This document shows positions 36,379-55,572 of a stretch of DNA of 64,000 nt, piece after piece (within the stretch, counting starts at the first letter, position 1; the number at the start of each line of letters is the position of its first letter). The notes beneath the pieces were generated by a model that was given only the letters and a program-made list of their open reading frames with translations, was not told the origin of the DNA and did no database searches. This stretch comes from Lycocorax pyrrhopterus obiensis (lineage: Eukaryota; Chordata; Aves; Passeriformes; Paradisaeidae). The stretch spans positions 62,135,475 through 62,199,474 of the forward strand of contig JACSVZ010000007.1 of NCBI GenBank assembly GCA_014706295.1. The letters are read 5' to 3'. The position numbers were made by a program, and so were the translations under genes.

Positions 36379-38212
36379 TATATGAAAGGAAGTTCCTGTG
36401 TCCCCCAGGCAGGGCTGGGGCGGGGGGCACAGCAGAGCTGGGGAGGGGCACAGACCCCAAAACAGCGGCGCCAGCGCCCACAGCAGCAGCAGCAGCAGCA
36501 CCGCGAGATGCAGCTCCCTTTGGGAACATCCCAAAAGGGGGACATCGGGAGCCCCCCGGGGCCGCAGCGGGGGACACGGGGGCTGTGTGTCACCCCTCCC
36601 CCGGCCGGGCTCCGCACGGTCCTGGCAGAGCCGCGCTGGCTGCCACGGTCCGGGCTTCCCCTCGCGTTTCCACAGCAACACCCGCTGACTGATTTCCTTC
36701 GATGACTGATTTCCTCCGCTGCCCTGCACAGCCTGGCACAGCACCCCGACATCCCAAAAACCCACCCGGAGCTGCTCCTGGAGCCCTGGCACCCGCCTGG
36801 AACGCCCCTGGTACCCAGCATGGAGCTGGCAGGGTCCCCCCATCCCTCCACAGTGACCCCAGCACGGCGCAGGGCACCTGCGTTAATTGAAAGTGTTGCA
36901 TCCAGTGATCATTTCAGGGTGCCAAAAATTCCCTAAAAAGGCACCAGCAGGCGGGGGGGGGGGTTGTGATTATCACCAATTAATCACTGGTGCCTCGCTG
37001 GGGTGGTGCTGATGAGCAGCCGTGATTGTTTTGGGAGGGGCTGATAAGAAGAGGATGCGGGGCCAGGCACCCGCCCCTGCTTAACAGCAGGAGAAAGCAG
37101 CTCCCGTTTGAATCTGGTCAGGAAATTAATTAATAAATTAAGGATGCCACTGCAACATTTCCCTTTTTGCAGTCGGCTCCACGGAAGTGGCTTTTGCCCG
37201 TGGTCACCCCACAAATCCCAAGTCTCCGACTTCTCCGGCTGCCCCGGAATAGCGAGGGGAGCTGCGAAATTGGGAAGTGGGGCGGCTGGAGAAGAGATGG
37301 CCCCAGGGCAGCCTTTTAGCCAGCCTTTAAATCCATGGAGCGCTAACGCGGAGCAGCAGGAGGGCTGCCAGCAGCAGGGAGCATCCCAGGGAAAAGGCCA
37401 GCGTGAGTGCCTGGGGACACGCCGGGATGGGAACTCGAGGACCTTTCCCTCCCTTGGGACCTCCCCCGTGCTGAGATGAAGCAGGAATGGAGGTCAGGTC
37501 ATCAGAGGGAGGGGGATTCATTAAATTCATTCCCATTTAGCCTTTCCTAAGCACAGCCCAAGGGAGGGGAGAGCTCCCTCCCCCTCCTCACCCCCTCCAG
37601 CCAGGGCTGGCCGGTGCAACAAACCCTTCCCCATCTGGTTTGAGGAAAATTCCGGGGTTTTGTAGGGCAGGGATGAAATCTGCAGGCTATAGTTAGCAGC
37701 AGACAATGCAGTCCCCCTCCCAGAAGTGGCTCATCCCCTCGTGCTCCTCCCTCCTGCCCCGAAAATGTCGGATCTTAGCAGAAATCAGCAATTAGGGCCC
37801 CAGACCTGCGGACGGTCAGCGCCCGCCTCGCCGGGGCCAAGGGATATTTATAGAGGACAAAGGGAATTATGCTGGGAACATGCAATTGTTCCTGGAGCCT
37901 GTGGAAAAGGCACTGGGTGCTCCTGGCACTGTGGGTGCTGCACTGTAGTGCCAGGGGAGGGAGGCAGTGGGGCACTCCAGAGGGGCACAGCCCCACATCT
38001 CCATCCCTGTCCCTCTCCCAGGGGGTTTGGAGGAGGGACGGATGGAGAGCAGGCAGCATCCAGGGATGCTCCAGGCTCCTGGGCCCCAGCCTTAAAACGG
38101 GACATGGCTGCATCCCAGGGCCACAGGACAGTGGTGTGTGCTGGGAGAAACCACTCTGGAAGCTTTACTGATGCTGCTTCCATGGGAAAACAGGTTCTTC
38201 ATCATCATCATC

Positions 38213-38520
38213 TTCATGGAATCCCAGAGTGGGCTGGGTTGGAAGGGACCTTAAAGCCCATCCAGTTCCACCCCCTGCAATGGCCAGGGACACCTTCCAC
38301 TAGCCCAGGTGGCTCCAAGCCCTGTCCAACCTGGCCTTGGACACTTCCAGGGATCCAGGGGCAGCCACAGCTTCTCTGGGCACCCTGTGCCAGGGCCTCA
38401 GCACCTTCAGAGCCAGGAATTCCCTCCCAATATCCCATCCATCCCTGCCCTGTGGCAGTGGGAAGCCATTCCCTGTGTCCTGGCACTGCACACCCTCTCC
38501 CCGTGAGAGGATAAATACAC
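38213..38520 (-). repeat. CR1 LINE copy
   Basis: Starts TCATGGAATCCCAGAGTGGG and extends to the GGGAAGCCATTCCCTGTGTC region. Confidence 0.9.
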
Positions 38521-39416
38521 TGAGGAGCAAGAGACGCTCCAGAAAAACTGGGAATGGGGACAGGGAAAGGCTGTGGGTGTTGGTACCTTCCACAGTTTTC
38601 CTTGGCTGGAGGAAGGAGGTGCCAGGATCAGCAAACCTGGCAAAATCACGAGGAAAAGAACTGGCCAATTACGTTCCGAGTTTAATTAGCACCAGTGGGA
38701 GACGGGAGGGTGGTCCCGGGTGCTGTGGAGGAGAAAGGCAGCACAAGCCCTCCAGCAGACACTGGAGAATCCACGTGCTCCACCCAAAAACATCCGCTCA
38801 GGACCCTGCTCGGAATCACATCTTGAACCAACACCGTGGAGTTTCCTCCCTCGGGAAAACCCACCTGGCTGCTGCTCCCAAACACCCGTCCCACCGTCCC
38901 TAAGGAGAGCCGGCTCCAAGCAGAGGAGGAAGAGGGATGAAAGGGAAGCACCACACAGCGAGTGCTGCCCGTCCCCTGCCTGAGGTGGGGAGCAGGATTG
39001 GGATCTTGGGGGGCTGGGACAGGCTCTGCCCACCCAGCTCCACAAGGAGGGGTTCACCCCTTCATCCCCACGGCTCCTGGAGGTTGGGGACCACCCTGAG
39101 CATCCCACCGAGATCCGTACTATGGACACTCCACTTAATTCAGGAGCTCCCCCCACGCCTCCTCCCAACTCCAGAGCGCTGGAACTGGCTGTCACTTCCA
39201 CAGAAATCACCAAAAATCAGGATTGAAAGGCTCAGCCCATCCACTGCCCTGCCCGGGGCAGGAGTTGCCTTAACCTGCTCTCCGGAGCCGGGACTGCCGG
39301 AGCAGAGAACGCAATAAATGCAATGCTGTCCTTAAATTCAGCCGTGCTCCAGCTCTCCCTTGAGCCTGGGAGCATTTTAGATCTCCGAGAGTCAAAGTGA
39401 TGCAAACAACTGTCAC

Positions 39417-39422
39417 TTTATT
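39417..39422 (-). terminator. FRMD6: Candidate FRMD6 poly(A) signal
   Basis: AATAAA on the minus strand in a C/T-poor, A-rich context, 2.9 kb after the stop codon. Confidence 0.45.
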
Positions 39423-40285
39423 GTCACGTCCAGCCGTACTGCAAAAGGCACACAACAAACTTCATTGGTACAAAAGAATTTCACTCCGGGGCTTTTCATG
39501 TCATTTTCCTTGAGTTTTCTGGGTTTTTTGGTTTTTTTTTTTTTTGTTCCTTTTGCAACACAGTCACTGGGCTCTCCCATCACCCTGACGGGAAGATCCT
39601 TTCACAGAAAGGACTATTTTGTGCAGACAGACAGCTCCTTATTGCAGGGGGAACGGCCCCAAGGGCAGGTGGGCACGGCCACCCCCGGCCCTGCCGGAGC
39701 CACTTCGGCCACCTGCGGAATAACTGGGAATAAATGGCACCTCTGTGGCCCCCTGCTCCCTGGCACCGCTGCTGTTTGTAGGGAGAAGCTCCATCAGAGC
39801 CCTCAACAACATCCCAACCCCATCACTCCAATCCCATCACTCCAGCCTCGACTGCAGGACAATGGGATGGGGAGGAAAAAAGGAGAGGTCCTGGTTCAGC
39901 TGCTCCCTCCCCAGTTCTGAGCAGTGTTGAGCGTTTCTTGACACGATTTATCCCTTTTTTCCCCTCCAGCTCCGGGTTTCTGCAGGGTGAGGGTCCCGTG
40001 GAGAGCACCCAGGGTGGTGCTGCAGCCTCCAGGGGCTGCCAGAGAGGGGAAAAAGAGACTGGGGATGAATTTGGGGAATTTTCCTGCCTGTGCCAGCATG
40101 GAAGCTCACGCTGCTGGTGCACACACTGCAAACCCAGCCATGGATGGGGGGCTGGAGTCACAAACGTTATCCCAGCCACGGATATGGCACCCAAAGAGAG
40201 GTTTTTGGGGTGTTTGGTGGGGTCTCCCCCAAACCAGAGCAGGACACACAGCCCTGAGCCCCAGGCAGCATCGTTCCAGCTGCCC

Positions 40286-40776
40286 CGTGGGGATTTAGGG
40301 AGAGCAGGATGCTTTAGGGACCATGATCCTGCCCTGTGGGGATTTAGGGAGATCACGATGCTTTAGGGACCATGATCCTGTCCTGTGAAGATTTAGGGAG
40401 ATCAGGATGCTTTAGGGACCATGATCCTGCCCTGTGGGGATTTAGGGAGATCAGGATAGTTTAGGGACCACCATCCTGCCCTCTGGGGATTTAGGGAGAT
40501 TAGGATGCTTTAGGGACCATGATTCTGTCCTGTGAAGATTTAGGGAGATTAGGATGCTTTAGGGATCACGATCCTGCCCTGTGGGGATTTAGGGAGATCA
40601 GGATAGTTTAGGGACCACCATCCTGCCCTCTGGGGATTTAGGGAGATTAGGATGCTTTAGGGACCATGATCTTGTCCTGTGAAGATTTAGGGAGAGCAGG
40701 ATGCTTTAGGGACCACCATCCTGCCCTGTGGGGATTTAGGAAGATCAGGATGCTTTAGGGACCACCATCCTGCCCT
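40286..40776. repeat. 49-bp tandem array, ten copies, in the probable FRMD6 3' UTR
   Basis: Each unit reads GTGGGGATTTAGGGAGATCA then GGATGCTTTAGGGACC and a CCTGCCCT end. Copies alternate between GTGGGGATTT and GTGAAGATTT beginnings and between CATGATCCTG and CACCATCCTG endings. 491 bases is ten 49-base units. Confidence 0.95.
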
Positions 40777-42344
40777 GCCAGCATTTGGACATTTTTTCCC
40801 ATAAAACCCCTGAGGCAGGGCCAGATCAAGCTCTGGGGTGGGGACACGGTGCCAGTGCCACGGTCCCACAGCAGCTCTGCCACATCCCAACATCCCAAGG
40901 GATTTTTTTGGTGTACTGTGCCGATAGCTACGCTCCATTTCTTTTGGTACCAGCTCCCCTTTCTCGGCTCCCTACCCCCAACATTTCTTATAAAAATAAG
41001 ATTGTGCTTATTTATAAAATAATTATAATTTTTTTTTTTCTTTTGGTTTGGTTTTTTTTTTTTTTTTTAAGAAAAAGCTTCCAGTTTAAAAAAAAAAAAA
41101 ACGGTGGTGTATCAAAATATGGCAAAACTTTGGCTGTCAATGGCTAAACTCTAATTAAAAATACCCACTACAAAGGCGTTGTGCTGTGATCATCAACTCT
41201 GCAATGCTTCACCCTCCGGAACCGACGGCAAATATTCCACCTGGGCTGTCTGGCTTCCCTGGGACACACTCAGAAACCACCCCTGGATTCTCCTAGCACG
41301 TCACCATCATCCTCTGGCGGAATGATTCCAACTGTAAGACACCTAAAGACGCATGGAAAGCCTTGGGGAAAGGGAACGGAGACGGCAGCGGGAAGAGCCA
41401 CACGGACGAGGCGGTCGGATGCGCGTTCTCCTCGAGAGGAAAGTCTGTTTTCTCACCTTAGTGCTCAGGAAAAAAAGAGGATTGTTGGCAGAGTTCGTGA
41501 AAGAAGAGAGGCAGGTCCTTTGTACGAAAGGTGTTCTAGAGCAGGAGTGAAACGCAAATGGGTCTGTAAGATCCAGACATATATAAACATACAGACCTCG
41601 ATATATTTATATATGTATTCTCTAGATATTCAATGTTTGGGATGCATTATTGCATTATCCTTATAGGGCATTTGGTTTTTTTCCATCCTCCTTTGCTTTC
41701 TTCTTCTTTTTTTTTTTTTTCGGGTGGGTTTGGGGTTTTTTTTTTGGTTTTGGGGGTTTTGCTCTCAAAAAAAAAAAAATTAAAGAAAATGATAAAAACA
41801 AGTTGCAAATGGCTCTGAGAGCTTCCAGCCATCATCCACCTGGCTGGGACTGCTGCGGCCTGACCTCCAGCACGCGTTTTTGGACAAACTGGGGTCATGC
41901 TCTGCCCCAGGAGCTGCTGGCCGTGCCTTCCTCCGTGGAACATCACCGTGCCCGGAGATCCCTGGCTGGTTATTGCTTAATTCTCCCTTTCCATACTGGC
42001 CTTTAGGGTTATTTACATTTCTTTGGCTTGGCTTGAACACGACAGTCTGGCACTTTCCAGCCACCCCCGGAGTCACCTGGGGGCAAGGAGGGGGAGAGGC
42101 CACCTCGCCACGAGGCCACGAGAAAACACGGGTGGGCTTCTGCCAGCTCAGACGGAGCCGTGCTCCTCCCAGTCGGGATAAGACAACTTGGGTTTGGCAC
42201 AAACTCCTCCGGAATCGACTCCGTGCCCGGGGATCCCCATCCCGCCCCTCATCCGGACAATCCTCCCGTGCAGCGCCACGGTTCCCATGGTTTGAGGGGA
42301 GCGGGGCGGGGCGGGGGGAAGGCGGCGTCGGAGCCTCCCCACGC

Positions 42345-51019
<8,675 letters not shown>

Positions 51020-51238
51020 TCAGAAAAACCCCAGGAAAGGCTTTTCTGGCATGATTAAAATAAATAAAAGTTTATCCGCTGGGAACAAGCCGGTTGGGGC
51101 AGCGAGGAGCGGTGCTGGAAGCGGGAGGTTTCCCTGCCAGCCATGGAAAGGTAAGGAAAACCCACAGGAGGACCCCCCACATCCCTTCCAACATCCTTCC
51201 CCCCGGTTCCGACTCTTTACTGGGGTGAAATAAACCAA

Positions 51239-51362
51239 TCCAAGCACTAACAGGGATTTACAGATGGGAATTGCCATTCAGAACCAACGAATCCATCCAA
51301 GCACTAACAGGGATTTACAGATGGGAATTGCCATTCAGAGCCGACGAATCCATCCAAGCACT
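51239..51362. repeat. 57-bp direct duplication
   Basis: TCCAAGCACTAACAGGGATT through CATTCAGAACCAACGAATCC is repeated in tandem with two or three mismatches. Confidence 0.9.
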
Positions 51363-51744
51363 GACCCCAGGAAATTCTCAAATCCGAGGGTGAACATTCC
51401 CAAAGCGCTTTTTACCCCACCATCCACAAGGACACGAATTCCCACGTGACACCATGAGGATGGACTTTAAACTCTGACCGAGTTCAGCCTTTTCCTACTC
51501 CAGATTTACACTGGCACCCAGGCAGCAGAGCATCTCTCTTGTCACCAAATATTTGCTTTGGTCTACACGGAAGCGCCTTTGGCTTCCAAAAGCCCGGAAT
51601 TCGCGTATTTGTGCGGCAGCACGGGGGAAAAAGTGCCCCGAGGTGACTTTTTGTTGGTGGTTCCCGGGGTTCTGCAGAAGTTGGGAAATCCAGAGGCGAT
51701 GCTTTCCCATCACCAAGGAACCCTGGGACTGCACCAGGGAGGTC

Positions 51745-53350
51745 GTGTCCGTGTATTGTGCGTTGTGTGCGTGCATCGTGGGTTCCGTGCGTGGCATCCG
51801 TGGATTTCGAACGTGTGTCGTGTCCATGCAGGGCATCCACGCATCATGGCATCCATGCACTGCATCCATGCATTGCATCCATGCCTTGGGATGGTGTATT
51901 GCATCCATGCATTGCATCCCTGCATCCTGGCCATGCATTGCATCTACACGTTGCATCCATGCATTGTGGTATCCATACATGGTGTTGGAACGTCATGGCA
52001 ACCATGCATTGCACCCGTGCATTGGGACAGTGTGTTGCGGCCATGCATTGCATCCATGCATTGCGGCCGTGCAGTGCATCCATGCATCGTGGCATCCATG
52101 CATTGCATCCATGTCTTGGGATGGTGCATTGTGGCCATGTACTGCATCCACGCATTGCATCCCTGCATCCTGGCCATGCGTTGCACCTATACATTGCATC
52201 CATGCACTGTGGCATCCATGCATGGAGCTGGAACATCATGGCAGCCACGCATTGCATCCATGCATCATGACAGCCATGCATTGCATCCGAGCAGCACAGA
52301 CATGCATCCTGGCCATGCATTGCACCTACACATTGCATCCATGCAGTGTGGTATCCATACATTGTGTTGGAGCACCATGGCAGCCATGCATTGCATCCAT
52401 GCCTTGGGATGGTGTATTGCAGCCATGTATTGCATCCATGCATTGTGGTATCCATGCATTGTGTTGGAACCTCATGGCAGCCATGCATTGCATCCACGCA
52501 GCACAGACGTGCATCCTGGATGGCCATGCATTGCACCTACATATTGCATCCATGCACTGCGGTATCCATGCATTGTGTTGGAGCACCATGGCATCCCTGC
52601 AATGCATCCATGCATTGGGATAGTGCATTGAGGCCATGCATTGCATCCATGCATTGTGGCATCCATGCATTGAGCTGGAACACCATGGCATCCACACATT
52701 GCATCTGTGCATCTTGGCAGCCATGCATTGCACCTACACATTGCATCCACGCATTGTGGCATTCATGCGTTGAGTTGGAACCTCACGGCATCCATGCATT
52801 GCAGTGGTGCATCATGGCAGCCATGCATTGCATCTGTGCATTGTGGTATCCATGCATTGTGTTGGAGCATCGTGGCATCCATGCATTGCATCCATGCCTT
52901 GGGATGGTGCGTTGTGGCCATGCATCTCATCCATGCATTGTGGCATCCATGCATAAAGTTGGAATATCATGGCACCTGTGCATTGCATCCATGCATCATG
53001 GCAGCCATGCACTGCATCCATGCCTTGGGATGGTGCATTGTGGCAATGCATTGCATCCGTGCATTGCATCCATGCCTTGGGATGGTGCATTGTGCCCATG
53101 CATCTCATCCATGCATTGTGGCATCCATGCATTAAGCTGGAACATCATGGCATCCACGCATTGCATCCATGCATCATGGCAGCCATGCATTGCATCTGCG
53201 CAGCACAGACGTGCATCCCGGCCATACACTGCGCCTACACACTGCATCCATGCACTGTGGCATCCATGCATTGTGCGGGAGCACCGTGGCATCCCTGCAC
53301 TGCATCCCTGCACCACTGCTGTGCCTGGCACCTCTCCATGGTATCCATGC
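51745..53350. repeat. Minisatellite of ATGCATTGCATCC units with long-range order
   Basis: About 1.6 kb of CCATGCATTG/GCATCCATGC variants rich in the palindrome ATGCAT. Longer recurring blocks include CCTTGGGATGGTGCATTG, GAGCTGGAACATCATGGC and GCGCAGCACAGACGTGCATC. Open frames of 340-360 codons here are repeat-derived. Confidence 0.96.
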
Positions 53351-53744
53351 TCTGAGGCTGTGCCCGGCCGTGGCTGATCCCGACGGGAGCCGACAGCGCC
53401 GTGGCCGGGTTGGTTTCGGGGTTCATTAAAAATCCCGGCGTGCACGGAACGGGGCTGAAGGAATTTGGCACGTCCCGGCCCGGCCGGGCGCCGGCAGCTC
53501 CCGGGCACCGGCGTGATGGGACTTGCGTGGGCTGAGCCGGGGAGGGGCCGCGTTCCCGGCGAAGCAGCCGTGTCCCGGGGCACCTCCAGCACCCTCCGTG
53601 TCCTGCTCCCACCCTGAGGGCTCCTCACGTCCCAGTGGTGCACAAGAGCTTCTTCCATAGGCTACAACCGGCTCGGAATTCCAGCCACGGGCAGCCCCCA
53701 CTGCTGAGTTACCGGTGAATCCATCCCTGGGATCCTCTGCTGGA

Positions 53745-53962
53745 TATCAGCCCCCACACAGGCAGGGACAGCTTCCACTAGCCCGGATGGCTCCAAACCC
53801 TGTCCAACGTGGAAAACTTCCAAGGATGGGGCAGCCACAGCTTCTCTGGGCACCCTGTGCCAGGGCCTCCCCACCCTCCCAGCCAGGAATTCCTTCCCAA
53901 TATCCCATCTAACCCTGCCCTCTGGCAGTTTAAAACCATTCCCCCTTGTCCCTTCGCCCTAT
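53745..53962 (-). repeat. CR1 LINE copy
   Basis: Begins CAGGCAGGGACAGCTTCCAC with the terminal 50 bases missing. Reaches TTAAAACCATTCCCCCTTGT. Confidence 0.9.
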
Positions 53963-54451
53963 GGCATTCTGGGGCTGTTTGTCCCCACACCAGTCACTGC
54001 ATCTCCTCCTCCTCCTGCAGCCTGGATTGGTCCCAGAGCACCAGGGATTAAACCACACGAGCTGGCGTCAGCAGAGCACGGACATCGGAGGGAAAAAAAA
54101 AAACCAACCCCAAACTGTATATTTTGGTATTTTTATAGAAAACATCCCAGTTCCTGCTGCTGAATGGGAACATTCCACCAGCCCACCACATTGGGACAGT
54201 CCCTACGGAGATTCCCTCAGTTCCAGGCACTTCCCGGGGGCTCTGCCAGCCCTGGGAGCCGCGGGGATTCAGCGAGGGGACACACAAAGCCCTTTCCAGG
54301 GTGCTGTGCCTGCAGCAGCCTCGGCCAGACGCCGGCAAATTCTTTCCAAGCATCTGCTGCTCATTCCGACAATGTCGGCTTTGATTCCCTGGGACCCCGC
54401 GCCGAGTCGCTCCTGCTCCGGAAGAAGCGTCGGCAGGAGGCACAAACATGG

Positions 54452-54495
54452 AAGCATGGAATGGTTTGGCTTGGAAGGGACCTTTAAAGATCTAG
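54452..54495 (-). repeat. CR1 LINE 3'-tip fragment
   Basis: GGAATGGTTTGGCTTGGAAG GGACC only. The rest is lost. Confidence 0.7.
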
Positions 54496-55434
54496 CCCAG
54501 CCTTCCCGGCTCCGAGCTGGAAAGATCCTGGATTGCAGGGAGAGCCCCCCTGGATTGCCCCGCAGCAGAGGGGGTGACAGAGGTCACCCCACACTCCAAG
54601 CAGGAACCTCCACTCCAAGCAGTTTTCCAAAGGGTTTTCCATCCAGAGAGCAAAGTCAGCTGGAAAAAACACCGGGAATGAGGACTTGGGCATGGATCAG
54701 CAGAGGGAGGAGATCCAGGTCTTCCAGCCGTGTTTTCCCTACTTTAGGGAAAACAGCATTAAAACTCCATAGCAAGGCACTGCAAACTGCCTGTAACTCC
54801 AGAGCCGTGCCGAGAACATTCCTCGATCCACCGTGATTTCCAGGCCCAGGCTGCTGGAATATTGTCTCCCTCCCCGGCGCTGATGCCATGGGATAAATCC
54901 CGTCGCAAAGCTCCGCTGCAAAGAAAACATCCCGCGGAAAACCTGGGGAAAGCAGCCGGGGCTGGCGCTGCTGACTTGGCAAGGGATTTGTTCATCCCGG
55001 GGTCCTGCAAACACATCCGAGGGCAGGCAGAGCCTGGGATCGGTTCAGATGGAGGTGCTGGAGCAGGCTCTTGTCGGAAATAGGAATTTGGATGTAATTC
55101 CAGGGGTGGGGATTGAACACAGCTTGAATTTGCTGGCTGAGGTGGGGTTTTCTCCCGGATTCCACGGATGTGAAGCAAGGCTGGGTGGATGTGCAGCGTT
55201 TTTCCTTCTCCGTGAATTTAAATGGATTTAAAAGAAGCTGAAGAGTCTCCGTCCTCGTGGGTTTGGGTCAGGTCTGTCCCTCTGTGGTACCCACCAGATG
55301 TCCCAGTGCCCCCCGTTCAACCTAGCCATGATCCAGAGCCTCCAGGCAGATCCTGCCCAGTTCTCCATCACTCAAATCCATCCCTCCTTGCCAAAATATC
55401 CACTTTTTAAAAAACTCAGCCCTATCAGACATCT

Positions 55435-55572
55435 CCATCCCTGGAGGGATTCAACAGCTGTGTGGCTGTGGCACTTGGGGACACGGGTTAGGGGTGGCCT
55501 TGGCAGTGCTGGGAGAACAGTTGATTCCAATCCTAGAGGTTTTTCCAACCTAAATAACTCCACGATTCCGAT
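55435..55572 (+). repeat. CR1 LINE 3' end, GTGGCACTTGGGGACACGG subfamily
   Basis: CATCCCTGGAGGGATTCAAC through TTTTTCCAACCTAAATAACT and CACGATTCCGATTC. Confidence 0.88.

Larger units (their letters stand above)
35881..39400. other. Intergenic between the GNG2 promoter and FRMD6 3' end
   Basis: Two CR1 copies (36168-36378 and 38213-38520), a (CAG)n run at 36480-36500, a G-run at 36953-36963, and unique sequence. No exon can be supported. Confidence 0.7.
39400..42344 (-). other. FRMD6: Probable FRMD6 3' UTR
   Basis: About 2.9 kb follow the FRMD6 stop up to a minus-strand AATAAA (TTTATT at 39417-39422), similar in length to the mammalian FRMD6 3' UTR (family knowledge). It is AU-rich in its proximal part (40980-41160 and 41570-41800), with long T and A runs. 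It contains a 49-bp tandem array at 40286-40776. No coding exon lies in it. Confidence 0.55.

Noticed and set aside
39313..39318. Plus-strand AATAAA as the end of another gene
   Set aside because: No plus-strand exon can be supported upstream. A hexamer alone is not evidence.
51553..53377. Cys/His-rich frames of 340-360 codons resembling repeated metal-binding motifs
   Set aside because: The CIASMH-like motif is just translation of ATGCATTGCATCC units. Equivalent frames exist on the other strand.
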